A stretch of DNA of 34,006 nucleotides, from positions 1 to 34,006 of the forward strand of contig JAIPJC010000022.1 in assembly GCA_021734345.1 (NCBI GenBank), given 5' to 3'. The notes under the pieces were generated by a model that had not been told where the DNA came from, made no database searches, and saw only the letters and a program-made list of their open reading frames with translations. A program made the position numbers and the translations under genes. This document shows positions 7,243 through 15,572 of this stretch, one piece after another. Numbering within the stretch: the stretch's first letter is position 1; each line of letters begins with the position of its first letter. Source of the stretch: Kiritimatiellales bacterium. GTDB lineage: Bacteria; Verrucomicrobiota; Kiritimatiellia; Kiritimatiellales; Pontiellaceae.

Positions 7243-8432
7243 GCACCACCCTGATGAAACGTCTATTGACGGAACCCGATAAGCGGTTGCTATGGAAGTT
7301 CGCCTACAACTTTGGCTACAAGGGCATGCGCTCCATCGAAAAGTTTCAGCAACGCATCAAGCGGGGCGAATATTTTCCGGCTTTCCTGTTCCTCTCCGTC
7401 ACCAACGCCTGCAACCTCGCCTGCCAAGGTTGCTGGGTGTCGCAGTCGAATCCGCCCAAGGAGATTTCCCCCGGCACGCTCGACAACGTCATCACCGAGT
7501 GCAAGGCGCAGGGTTCTTTCTTTTTCGGTATCCTCGGCGGCGAGCCGTTGCTCTACGACGGCCTCTTCGAGGTTTTTGAAAAGCATCCCGACTGCTACTT
7601 CCTGCTCTTCACCAACGGAACGATGATCACCGATGCCGTCGCCAAGGAGATGCGGCGCATCGGGAACATTAGCCCGCTCATCAGCATCGAGGGACTCGCA
7701 AAGGTCAGCGATGTGCGTCGCGGCGGGGAGAACGTCTATGAGCAGTCGATGATGGGGTTGGCCAACTGCCGCGCCAACCGTCTTGTGACCGGCGTGGCGA
7801 CCAGCATCTGCAAAACCAACATCGACGACCTCGCCTCGGAAAAATTCGTGAACGAAATCGCGGCGCTCGGCGCGCATTATCTTTGGTACTACATCTACCG
7901 TCCGGTTGGCCCGAAGCCCACGCCGAAGCTGGCCTTGAACTCCGAACAGATCACCGCGCTGCGGCGCTTCATGGTCGACATCCGCCTCAAGGCGCCGCTG
8001 ATGGTCATCGATGCCTACTGGGACGACAAGGGCCACGCGCTCTGTCCGGCGGCGGTCGGCATCGCCAATCACATCAGCCCCGACGGCTACATCGAACCTT
8101 GTCCGCCGCTCCAGTTCGCCAAGGACAACATTGGCGATGGCACGGGGCTCTACGACATCTTCAACCGCTCCGACTTCCTCGCCAAGTTCCGCATGATGAG
8201 TTGCGAAACCACGCAGGGCTGCATCATCATGGAACATCCTGGCAAGCTCGCGGACTTCATCAAGAACGAGGGGGCGGTCGACAGCTCCGGGCGAAGCTCC
8301 CTGCTGGCCGAACTCGATCACATGTGCGCCTGCGGGAGCCATCACCAGCCCGGCAAGGAAATTCCTGAACGCAGCTGGGCCTACCGCTTTGCCAAGAAAC
8401 ACTGGTTCTTCGGATTCGGAGCATACGGATAA
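7239..8432 (+). CDS. Radical SAM protein with C-terminal Cys cluster (SPASM-like)
   Basis: The 397-residue enzyme has the radical SAM motif C58-x3-C62-x2-C65 (CNLACQGC) and GGEP at residues 100-103 for SAM binding. The C-terminal third adds Cys-rich segments (LCPAAVG, EPCPPLQ, MMSCETTQGC, HMCACGS) consistent with auxiliary Fe-S clusters as in SPASM/twitch proteins. It cleaves SAM to a 5'-deoxyadenosyl radical; the substrate is unknown. Its position between a ferredoxin-like gene and a polyprenyl synthase fusion makes a lipid or terpenoid substrate, or a peptide, possible. The start overlaps the previous stop (ATGA), so it is translationally coupled. It is not an HpnH match that I can confirm. 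Confidence 0.9.
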   Translation: MSTTLMKRLLTEPDKRLLWKFAYNFGYKGMRSIEKFQQRIKRGEYFPAFLFLSVTNACNLACQGCWVSQSNPPKEISPGTLDNVITECKAQGSFFFGILGGEPLLYDGLFEVFEKHPDCYFLLFTNGTMITDAVAKEMRRIGNISPLISIEGLAKVSDVRRGGENVYEQSMMGLANCRANRLVTGVATSICKTNIDDLASEKFVNEIAALGAHYLWYYIYRPVGPKPTPKLALNSEQITALRRFMVDIRLKAPLMVIDAYWDDKGHALCPAAVGIANHISPDGYIEPCPPLQFAKDNIGDGTGLYDIFNRSDFLAKFRMMSCETTQGCIIMEHPGKLADFIKNEGAVDSSGRSSLLAELDHMCACGSHHQPGKEIPERSWAYRFAKKHWFFGFGAYG

Positions 8433-9955
8433 TGGAAAAAATAAAACAACCCTACGGCGTTCCGCCCGGAAAGGATCAGCGCGACGCACTGCAGCAAGCC
8501 GCTTGCGCCTATGTCGCACGGCACCAGCTCGTGCCGCCCCTCTCCATGGAGGAACTGCGGGATCACGCCTCGCGGATCACTCATCACTCAAGCCTCATCG
8601 ACTACGCCATGGTGCTGCTCAACAACGAGGTGTGGCGCGAAACCGTCGCCTCCATCCCCTACGAACGCCGCCTGCTACTGCTGCCGCAATGCCTGCGCGA
8701 CTTCAAGCATTGTCCGGCCGAGATCGACGAATTCGGCCTGCTGTGCGAGGAGTGCGGGCGTTGCAATATCGGCGAACTTCAGGCGCTCGCCGAGGAACTC
8801 GGCTATGTCGTGCTCGTCGCCGAAGGTTCCACCGTCGTCTCCAAACTGCTCGAAGGCGGGAAGGTCGACGCCGTCGTTGGTGTCAGTTGCCTGAATGCGC
8901 TCGAAAAATCATTTCCGCACATGGCCGCCGGAGCCATCCCCGGCCTGGCCATCCCGCTCACTATCGACGGTTGCATCGGCACCGAAATGGATCTTGGCCA
9001 TGTCCGCGACGCCATCCAGTTGAAATCGGATACCCCATGGGAAAACCAGCTCGATCTTGACCGCCTGCAGGAAATCGTGGACGGCTGGTTCGCGCCCTCC
9101 AGGGAATGGGAAACCGAAACCCGCACCGGGCAGATTGCCTACGAGTGGCTGCTCAAGGACGGCAAGCGCTGGCGCCCGTTCCTGCTGGCCTGCACCTATA
9201 GCGCGCTCAATGAAGGTTCCATCGATTTGCCCGATGAGATCCGCCGCCTTGCGATCGCCGTCGAATGTTTCCATAAGGCATCGCTTGCCCACGACGATAT
9301 CGAAGACGCCGACGACCTGCGCTACGGCGAACCCACGCTCCATCGTCAATATGGAATTCCCGTTGCGCTCAACGTGGGCGATCTGCTCGTGGGCGAAGGC
9401 TACCGCTGGATTGCATCCGTCGCCACCCGGACCGTCGAGCTGCTGCGTATCGCCGCCGAAAACCACCACACCCTTTGCTTGGGGCAGGGCGAAGAACTCT
9501 ACGGCCTCTCCCGGGAAACACCGTTCACCGCCAAGGAAGCCATCGAAATCTTCCGCCGCAAAACCGCGCCCGCCTTCGGCGTCTCGCTTTTGCTGGGAGC
9601 CGTTGCCGCCGGGGCGGACGATACCCTGCTGGCGACCCTCCAATCCTTCAGCGAATCGCTCGGCATTGCCTATCAGATCCGCGACGATATCGATGAATAC
9701 AAAACCGGCGAAGCTGTCGACCTGCGCGCGTCGCTTCTGCTGGCTCTCGCCAACGATCATAAACCGCTGGAATGGCTGCGGAGCGACAGCCCGAACCTCA
9801 GCCACATTTTTGACGAACTGATGGTGGTCGAAAAAGCCTCCCAGTTGTTGGAGCACTACAAGAACGAGGCCGTCCGCGCGCTCAATCCGCTTCAAAACGC
9901 CTTGCTGAAGAGCATGCTGCGGCGTGTCGCCACCAAAATGCTGGGAGGGATTTGA
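8432..9955 (+). CDS. DUF116-polyprenyl synthase fusion
   Basis: This 507-residue protein joins two domains. Residues about 60-200 match DUF116, with C87, C94, the CEECGRC block (C105, C108, C111), NIGELQALAEELGY, C153 and C181; the Cys pattern suggests a metal or Fe-S site. Residues about 225-500 are a class I trans-prenyltransferase, with KDGKRWRP, the first Asp-rich motif HDDIEDADD (D288-D295) and the second IRDDIDEY (D418-D421). The prenyl part should condense IPP with an allylic diphosphate to give a C15-C40+ chain. DUF116 genes often sit beside radical SAM genes, as here. The fusion suggests channeling or redox control of prenyl-chain synthesis. The start overlaps the previous stop by one base. 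Confidence 0.88.
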   Translation: MEKIKQPYGVPPGKDQRDALQQAACAYVARHQLVPPLSMEELRDHASRITHHSSLIDYAMVLLNNEVWRETVASIPYERRLLLLPQCLRDFKHCPAEIDEFGLLCEECGRCNIGELQALAEELGYVVLVAEGSTVVSKLLEGGKVDAVVGVSCLNALEKSFPHMAAGAIPGLAIPLTIDGCIGTEMDLGHVRDAIQLKSDTPWENQLDLDRLQEIVDGWFAPSREWETETRTGQIAYEWLLKDGKRWRPFLLACTYSALNEGSIDLPDEIRRLAIAVECFHKASLAHDDIEDADDLRYGEPTLHRQYGIPVALNVGDLLVGEGYRWIASVATRTVELLRIAAENHHTLCLGQGEELYGLSRETPFTAKEAIEIFRRKTAPAFGVSLLLGAVAAGADDTLLATLQSFSESLGIAYQIRDDIDEYKTGEAVDLRASLLLALANDHKPLEWLRSDSPNLSHIFDELMVVEKASQLLEHYKNEAVRALNPLQNALLKSMLRRVATKMLGGI

Positions 9956-9959
9956 TTCC

Positions 9960-10739
9960 GTGAAAACACTCGCTGGCCAGATGATCCGTATGGCTGCGCG
10001 TTCGCGCACCTTCCTGGAAAAAGACTCCCGCCGGGAGGTGGCCCGTTTCATTCGCGCACGGCAAAATCCCGATGGAGGTTTCCGGGGGCGGGGGGCGGCG
10101 AGCGATCTCTACTACACGGTCTTTGCTTCGTCCGGATTGATGGCGCTGGGCGCACCGTTTTCACTGTGGCGGCTATGGCGGTATGTGCGTTCGTTCGGCA
10201 TGGGCGACAACCTTGATCTGGTTCATCTGGCCTGTTTAATCCGGTTGCGCGTGGTGTTCCCGATGCGGAAATCGACACGCCGGAAGTTTGCCGAGGCATT
10301 GGCAGAACACCAGTCCGAATCCGCCTACGATCTATTCATGAAATTGTTGGCGGAGGATTATTTAGCCGAATCCAACTTTCCCGACGAACCGCTTTACATT
10401 CCGCCGGACGATCCCACTACGAATCTGGCCGCTGCGGTCGTGGTGAACCGGCAGATAGATCCTGTCACGGAGGACGCACTGTTTGAACGGATCTGTCCGT
10501 CCGGTGGTTTTGCCGCAACCGGGAACCTGCAATCCGCCGATTTGCTATCGACCGCGACGGCGCTTTTCGCCTTGCGGTCCATGGATGCCGATCTCGATTT
10601 CATCCGCCGGCCATGCCTGGACTATATCGCATCGCTCTGGCGGGATAGTGGTGGTTTTTCCGGACATGAAGCGGATCAGTTCGAGGACGTCGAATACACC
10701 TTCTACGCCCTGCTGGCCATCGGGTGCTTGATGGCATGA
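9960..10739 (+). CDS. Prenyltransferase/terpene-cyclase-like alpha-barrel protein
   Basis: The 259-residue product contains squalene-cyclase/prenyltransferase-type repeats: ARQNPDGGFRG near residue 30, SGGFAATGNLQSADLLSTATALFAL, and DSGGFSGHEADQFEDVEYTFYALLAIG at the end. Only about half of an alpha/alpha barrel is present, and I see no DxDD motif, so catalysis by itself is doubtful. It may be a partner or half-barrel of the following cyclase, or resemble the geranylgeranyltransferase beta fold. I chose the GTG at 9960, which follows GGGAGG at about 9944-9949 and starts 4 bp after the previous stop. An upstream ATG at 9924 would overlap the previous gene by 32 bp. Confidence 0.72.
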   Translation: MKTLAGQMIRMAARSRTFLEKDSRREVARFIRARQNPDGGFRGRGAASDLYYTVFASSGLMALGAPFSLWRLWRYVRSFGMGDNLDLVHLACLIRLRVVFPMRKSTRRKFAEALAEHQSESAYDLFMKLLAEDYLAESNFPDEPLYIPPDDPTTNLAAAVVVNRQIDPVTEDALFERICPSGGFAATGNLQSADLLSTATALFALRSMDADLDFIRRPCLDYIASLWRDSGGFSGHEADQFEDVEYTFYALLAIGCLMA

Positions 10740-12358
10740 ACGCCGCCTTGCAAAACGCCCGTGCAACCCTGCTGGCCGAACTTTCGCCCGCGGGGCGTTG
10801 GGAAGGAGAGCTTTCCAGTTCTGCCCTAGCTACGGCGGTGGCCGCGTTTGCATTGAAGCTGGCTGGCAAGGCCGAGCTGACGGCGCGCGGATGCCAATGG
10901 CTGGAAAACCATCGCAATGCCGACGGTGGTTGGGGCGACAGTCCCGAGAGTCCGAGCAACTTTACCACTACCTTGCTCTGCCGTTGCGCGTTGGATGAAG
11001 CGATCGGATCGCCGCAGGAAGTAGCTGATTCGATCCTCGGATTCTACGGCAACGACCGTACCTTTTCTGTTCCGATTTTGACCATGTGCATGCTGGCGGG
11101 GAAACTGGGCGACGACTGGTCGGTCGTGCCGCAACTCCCGTTCGAGCTGGCGGTGTTCCCTCACCGCTTCTACAAGTTTCTCCGGCTTCCCGTGGTGAGC
11201 TATGCCCTGCCCGCGTTGATCGCCATCGGGCTGGTGCGTCACAAAAACAAACCGTCCCGATTCTCATGCCTCCGGAATAGCTTGATGAACCGGGTGCTGG
11301 ATATCCTGCAGAAAATCCAACCCGACAGTGGTGGATATCTCGAGGCCGCACCATTGACCAGTTTTGTAGGCATGAGTCTGGTGGGCGCGGGCCTTGGCGA
11401 TCATCCGGTGGCGCAGGCGTGCTTCCGCTTTCTGGAAAACACGGTCCGCGACGATGGCAGCTGGCCGATCGACATCAATCTCTCGACGTGGGTGACGTCG
11501 CTTTCCGTCCGGGCCTTGGGTGACGATCTTTCCGGAGAACAAAAGGAGCGGATCCGCGACCATCTGCTCAAGACAAAGTGGACGGTGGAACATCCCTTTA
11601 CCCATGCCGTGCCGGGCGGCTGGGGCTGGACGTATGCGCAGGGCGGCGTGCCCGATGCGGACGACACCGCCGCCGCACTGCTGGCTTTGCGACGGCTTGG
11701 GCAGACAGGAATGTCTGCCCCGCATGTGGAGCAGACTTTCCAGTCTGCTCTGCGGGGAATCCGCTGGCTGTTGGATCTACAGAACCGCGACGGCGGCATG
11801 CCGACCTTTTGCAAGGGGTGGGGGAAGCTGCCGTTCGACCGCAGCTGTCCGGATCTGACCGCGCATGCGATCCGCGCCTTTATCGAGTGGCGCGGCGAGG
11901 TGGATGCCAACCTTTGGAAAAGGATGGAGCGTTCGATTCGTCGCGGCCTGCGTTATTTGGAAAAAGAACAACGTGCGGATGGCGTGTGGCTTCCGCTATG
12001 GTTTGGCAGCCAGTCCGACCCGACCCACGAAAACCCGGTGTACGGCACCGTCCGTGTACTGGAAGCCCTGCGCGAGCTGGACGAAGCCGAGTTTCCATCG
12101 GTTGTAAAAATGAAGCAACGTGGGTTCCATTGGCTGGAACGTGTTCCGCTTTCGGGGCTTTCGGTTGAGGAAACGGCCTTGGTGGCCGGCTCGACGGGCA
12201 GGGGGGCGGATCAACTACTCGAAATGACACAGGGTGGCACGGTGTTTTTGGCTAGCCCGATTGGGCTATATTTTGCGAGTCTGTGGTACTCCGAAAAACT
12301 ATACCCGCTGATTTTCACGGTGGAAGCATTGAAACGTTGCAAGGAAGAGCATGAGTAG
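10736..12358 (+). CDS. Squalene-hopene-cyclase-like class II terpene cyclase
   Basis: The 540-residue protein follows the SHC plan. The N-terminus (NARATLLAELSPAGRWEGEL) matches the LLxxQxxdGyWxgeLe start, several QW-like repeats follow (NADGGWGDS, RDDGSWPI, NRDGGMPTF, RADGVWLPLWFG), and the acid motif PDADD lies at residues 306-310, the DxDD that protonates the substrate. Bacterial SHCs are about 630-720 residues, so this one is short. No squalene synthase gene (hpnCDE or sqs) is in the window; the substrate may instead come from the polyprenyl synthase two genes upstream. Residues about 322-339 (GMSAPHVEQTFQSAL) are a translated family B repeat just after the DxDD helix. The start overlaps the previous stop (ATGA). 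Confidence 0.85.
   Translation: MNAALQNARATLLAELSPAGRWEGELSSSALATAVAAFALKLAGKAELTARGCQWLENHRNADGGWGDSPESPSNFTTTLLCRCALDEAIGSPQEVADSILGFYGNDRTFSVPILTMCMLAGKLGDDWSVVPQLPFELAVFPHRFYKFLRLPVVSYALPALIAIGLVRHKNKPSRFSCLRNSLMNRVLDILQKIQPDSGGYLEAAPLTSFVGMSLVGAGLGDHPVAQACFRFLENTVRDDGSWPIDINLSTWVTSLSVRALGDDLSGEQKERIRDHLLKTKWTVEHPFTHAVPGGWGWTYAQGGVPDADDTAAALLALRRLGQTGMSAPHVEQTFQSALRGIRWLLDLQNRDGGMPTFCKGWGKLPFDRSCPDLTAHAIRAFIEWRGEVDANLWKRMERSIRRGLRYLEKEQRADGVWLPLWFGSQSDPTHENPVYGTVRVLEALRELDEAEFPSVVKMKQRGFHWLERVPLSGLSVEETALVAGSTGRGADQLLEMTQGGTVFLASPIGLYFASLWYSEKLYPLIFTVEALKRCKEEHE
11700..11750. repeat. Family B palindromic repeat, in-frame
   Basis: GCAGACAGGAATGTCTGCCC is followed by CGCATGTGGA and GCAGACTTTCCAGTCTGC, two imperfect hairpins joined by a CATGTG linker. 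It is read in frame as MSAPHVEQTFQSAL. Confidence 0.85.
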
Positions 12359-12758
12359 TTTTATCAAAGGTATTTGCCATTTCGGGCTGTCGGTGTCCGA
12401 CCTCGACGAATCGGTGCGTTTCTATACCGAGGTGCTGGGGCTGGAAATCAGCGAGCGCCGCGAAAAGGATGTCTTCTTCCGTGTCGGCGCGGACGATGTG
12501 CTGGCGTTGATCCAGTATCCGGGCGGGGCGGAGCGGTTCGATGCCGAGATGCGGCCGAAGAATTGGGGCAAGGCCTTCACGCATTTTGGACTGGCCGCGG
12601 AATCGGCCGAGGCGGTATTTGAATTTCAGGAGCATCTGAACGCGAATGGCGTGAGGATCGTGAAGGAGGCGTACGAACGGTGGGACGGTGCGAGCCTTTA
12701 TTTTATCGATCCCAACGGCTACACGCTGGAGTACATCTATTTCAAACCGGGGAAATAA
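12351..12758 (+). CDS. VOC-family (glyoxalase-fold) metalloenzyme
   Basis: The 135-residue protein has the paired beta-alpha-beta-beta-beta units of the vicinal oxygen chelate fold: CHFGLSVSDLDESVRFYTEVLGLE at the start, THFGLAAESAEAVFEF in the middle and DPNGYTLEYIYF at the end. Candidate metal ligands are the two His of the HFGL motifs and the Glu of LEY. VOC enzymes range from lactoylglutathione lyases to dioxygenases and epimerases, so the reaction is not determined. It overlaps the terpene cyclase stop by 8 bp. That coupling suggests it acts on the terpenoid product or an intermediate. Confidence 0.85.
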   Translation: MSSFIKGICHFGLSVSDLDESVRFYTEVLGLEISERREKDVFFRVGADDVLALIQYPGGAERFDAEMRPKNWGKAFTHFGLAAESAEAVFEFQEHLNANGVRIVKEAYERWDGASLYFIDPNGYTLEYIYFKPGK

Positions 12759-12780
12759 CAACAACATAAGGTGGTGGGGA

Positions 12781-14106
12781 ATGAGCAAAAAAGGTGTTTG
12801 TGCGGTGCTGGGGGTGGCATGCATGGCTACGGCGTACGCCGGCGACTGGCCGCAATTTGGCGGACCGGACCGGAATAATATTTCAACCGAAGTTGGGCTG
12901 GCCGATTCATGGCCGGCGAGTGGGCTAAAAACCCTGTGGGAAACCGCCGTCTTCGATGGCTATTCAGGGCCGGCCATCAAAGCGGGAAAAGTTTATCTGA
13001 TCGACCGCGACGGCGACGACAGCCTGCTGCGGTGCCTCGATCTGGCGTCCGGCAAGGATCTCTGGAAGTGTTCGTTCCCCGATCCCGGCGAAATGAAGGG
13101 GAAGAAGTTTGCGGGAACGCGCGGCGTACCGACCGTTACCGACGATGCCATCTATCTGGTCACCGGCTACGGCACCTTTGCCTGCATCGACCTCAAGTTG
13201 CACAAGGTCAAGTGGAAGCTCAACCTCCTCGAGGACTACAACAGCGAGCTGAACCAATTTGGCATAGCGCAGGCACCCTTCATCCATGGCGACATGGTTT
13301 TGGTTGCGCCCAATACGGACGAGGCCGGGGTGGCGGCGTACGACAAGGCATCCGGCAAGAAGCTGTGGACATCGCCCGGACTAGGGAAGCATGCCTACGT
13401 GTCCCCCCGGATCGTGACCCTCTGCGGACAGGAGATGGTGGTGGCCGCCGGCTCGAAGGAAGATCCTCCCAAAAAGCGTGGACGGGGTAAGGATGCAGAA
13501 CCGGAAGAGCCTGCCAAGGAACCCATGCTGGGTCATATCGTAGGACTCTCGCCCAAGGACGGATCGATCCTATGGGACTACACTGGATGGCAGTGCAAGA
13601 TTGCGATTCCACAACCGGTACTGGTATCGGATGACCGGCTTTTCATCACGGGGGGCTACGACGCCGGATCGGCCATGATCCAGATCGTGAAGGAAGGCAA
13701 CGGCTTTGCGGTGAAGGAACTCTATAAGACCGAAGAGGTCGGTTCGCAAACCCACTTGCCGATCCTGGTAGGGAACCATCTCTTCATCGAGAGCAACTCC
13801 AACTCCCGTCACGACGGCCTTGCATGCTTCAGTCTCGACGGCAAACTCGAATGGCGCACGAAGGATATCGACGGTGCGCCCAACTTCGAGCGTGGTTCCT
13901 TCATTCTGGCTGATGGCAAGCTGATCATCCTCGATGGCAAGACCGGTTCCCTTCATCTGGTGAAGGCCGATGTCGCCGGTTACAAGGAGCTCGCCTCGGC
14001 CCCGCTGGTCAAGGAAAACGATATGGCTTGGGCTACGCTTGCGCTTTCCGATGGCAAGCTGCTCGTTCGCGATTGGAACACGCTCAAGTGCGTTGATTTA
14101 AAGTAG
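12781..14106 (+). CDS. PQQ-like beta-propeller, exported
   Basis: The 441-residue protein has a signal peptide (MSKKGVCAVLGVACMATAYA) followed by GDWPQFGGPDRNNIS, matching the other propellers of the operon. Blade motifs include RCLDLASGKDLWKC, AYDKASGKKLWTS and GLSPKDGSILWDYTG. Compared with the first propeller it has a charged loop (KKRGRGKDAEPEEPAKEP) near residue 235. The ATG is preceded by AAGGTGGTGGGG, 22 bp after the VOC stop. The TAG stop at 14104-14106 is part of a family A repeat. It is likely periplasmic and structural or scaffold-like. Confidence 0.87.
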   Translation: MSKKGVCAVLGVACMATAYAGDWPQFGGPDRNNISTEVGLADSWPASGLKTLWETAVFDGYSGPAIKAGKVYLIDRDGDDSLLRCLDLASGKDLWKCSFPDPGEMKGKKFAGTRGVPTVTDDAIYLVTGYGTFACIDLKLHKVKWKLNLLEDYNSELNQFGIAQAPFIHGDMVLVAPNTDEAGVAAYDKASGKKLWTSPGLGKHAYVSPRIVTLCGQEMVVAAGSKEDPPKKRGRGKDAEPEEPAKEPMLGHIVGLSPKDGSILWDYTGWQCKIAIPQPVLVSDDRLFITGGYDAGSAMIQIVKEGNGFAVKELYKTEEVGSQTHLPILVGNHLFIESNSNSRHDGLACFSLDGKLEWRTKDIDGAPNFERGSFILADGKLIILDGKTGSLHLVKADVAGYKELASAPLVKENDMAWATLALSDGKLLVRDWNTLKCVDLK

Positions 14107-14133
14107 ACGCGGCTGCCAGCCGCGTCGCGCACA
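14103..14133. repeat. Family A repeat, supplies stop codon
   Basis: GTAGACGCGGCTGCCAGCCG continues with CGTCGCGCACA. Its TAG is the stop of the upstream propeller, and it fills the gap before the next GTG start at 14136. Confidence 0.85.
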
Positions 14134-14135
14134 AT

Positions 14136-15572
14136 GTGAAACAGAAATTCACCAGCCTGTTGATAGCTGTGCCCATCCTCATCCTGTGCGGATGGGTGGC
14201 CCTCCTCCTATTGTCGCGCTGGTTCGCCTACGACCCCGCGCGCGGACTTGTGCGCAGCCTGCCCGGTACGGATGGTGGCCCTCCGGAGTCGGAACGGATG
14301 GTGGCCGAGAAGCTGGATGTGGATTTGACCGGAACGCTCGAAAACTTTGATGGCGTTCCGTCCAACCTGCCCGGTAGCTGGCCGCGCTTTCGCGGTGCCG
14401 ACTTCGACAATATCTGCAAGGACGATGTACGACTCGCCAATGCTTGGCCGGAGTCCGGTCCCAAAATACTCTGGTCGGTCGAGTTGGGCGAGGGCCACGC
14501 CGCGCCCGCTGTGTTCAAAGGTTGCGTCTACCTGCTCGACTATAACGAAGCCACGCGCTCCGATGCGCTCCGCTGTTTTTCGCTCGCCGACGGCAAGGAG
14601 ATCTGGCGGCGTTCCTACACCTTGCCCGCCAAGCGCAACCACGGCCTGTCGCGCACCATCCCGGCCGTCACCGAGGACTGCATCGTAACCATCGGCCCAC
14701 GCTGCCATGTCTCATGCGTTGATACTGCGACAGGCCAGTTCCGCTGGGGAATCGATCTGCAAAAGGAATACGGTACCACCGAACCGCTCTGGTTCACCGG
14801 TCAATGTCCGCTCATCGACAACGGTCTGACGATCATCGCGCCCGGCGGGCCGGACGCGTTGCTGATGGCGGTCGACTGCAAGACCGGCACGGTGGTTTGG
14901 AAAACGCCGAATCCCAATGGTTGGAAAATGTCGCACTCGTCCATCATGCCAATGGTGCTGCACGGCGAAGAAATGTACGTCTATGCCGCCATCGGTGGAA
15001 TGGCTGGCGTTTCCAAGGACGGAAAAATTCGGTGGGAAATTCCATGGAGCGCATCGGTCATTGCTCCGTCGCCCGTTCTGGTTCCCGGCAATCGCATCTT
15101 CATCACCGGCGGCTATGGTGCAGGCAGCCTGATGGTGCAAATCGATAAAACCAATGAGGGTTATGCCGCGAAGGAGGTGGCCAAAAACGGCCCGGCGGAT
15201 TGGCTCGCCTGCGAGCAGCAGACGCCGATCCTGCACGACGGCCTACTCTACGGCATCATGCCCAAGGATGGCGGCGCGTTGAAACAGCAGTTTGTGTGTT
15301 ATGATCCGGCCAATGGGTTGGTTTGGTCGAGTGGCAAGACGCATCGATTTGGACTCGGGCCGTTCATCATGGCGGACGGGAAGTTTTTTATACTGGACGA
15401 CGACGGTACATTGACCATGCTGGTGGCCAGCCGAAGCGGCTACGAGCAGCTCGCACAGCATAAGGTGCTCGACGGCCAAGACGCATGGGGGCCGTTGGCC
15501 ATCGCTGGCACCCGCATGCTGTTGCGCGACTCGACCCGCATGATTTGTATCGAACTGGAGGAAGGGAAATGA
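14136..15572 (+). CDS. Membrane-anchored PQQ-like beta-propeller
   Basis: The 478-residue protein starts at a GTG and has an N-terminal transmembrane helix (LLIAVPILILCGWVALLLL, residues 8-26) with no obvious cleavage site, so it is probably anchored in the inner membrane with the propeller outside. SWPRFRGADFDNIC at about residue 80 is the WPxxRG start motif. Blades include CFSLADGKEIWRRS, CVDTATGQFRWGID, AVDCKTGTVVWKTP and YDPANGLVWSS. It is a paralogue of the preceding gene (shared HSSIMP and FITGGYxAGS-type segments). The start is separated from that gene only by a family A repeat. The stop overlaps the next start (ATGA). Confidence 0.85.
   Translation: MKQKFTSLLIAVPILILCGWVALLLLSRWFAYDPARGLVRSLPGTDGGPPESERMVAEKLDVDLTGTLENFDGVPSNLPGSWPRFRGADFDNICKDDVRLANAWPESGPKILWSVELGEGHAAPAVFKGCVYLLDYNEATRSDALRCFSLADGKEIWRRSYTLPAKRNHGLSRTIPAVTEDCIVTIGPRCHVSCVDTATGQFRWGIDLQKEYGTTEPLWFTGQCPLIDNGLTIIAPGGPDALLMAVDCKTGTVVWKTPNPNGWKMSHSSIMPMVLHGEEMYVYAAIGGMAGVSKDGKIRWEIPWSASVIAPSPVLVPGNRIFITGGYGAGSLMVQIDKTNEGYAAKEVAKNGPADWLACEQQTPILHDGLLYGIMPKDGGALKQQFVCYDPANGLVWSSGKTHRFGLGPFIMADGKFFILDDDGTLTMLVASRSGYEQLAQHKVLDGQDAWGPLAIAGTRMLLRDSTRMICIELEEGK

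Noticed and set aside
7290-8519. 409-residue minus-strand frame
   Set aside because: It is a shadow opposite the radical SAM gene, low in recognisable motifs and rich in Arg/Ala/Asp/His, typical of antisense frames in GC-rich genes.
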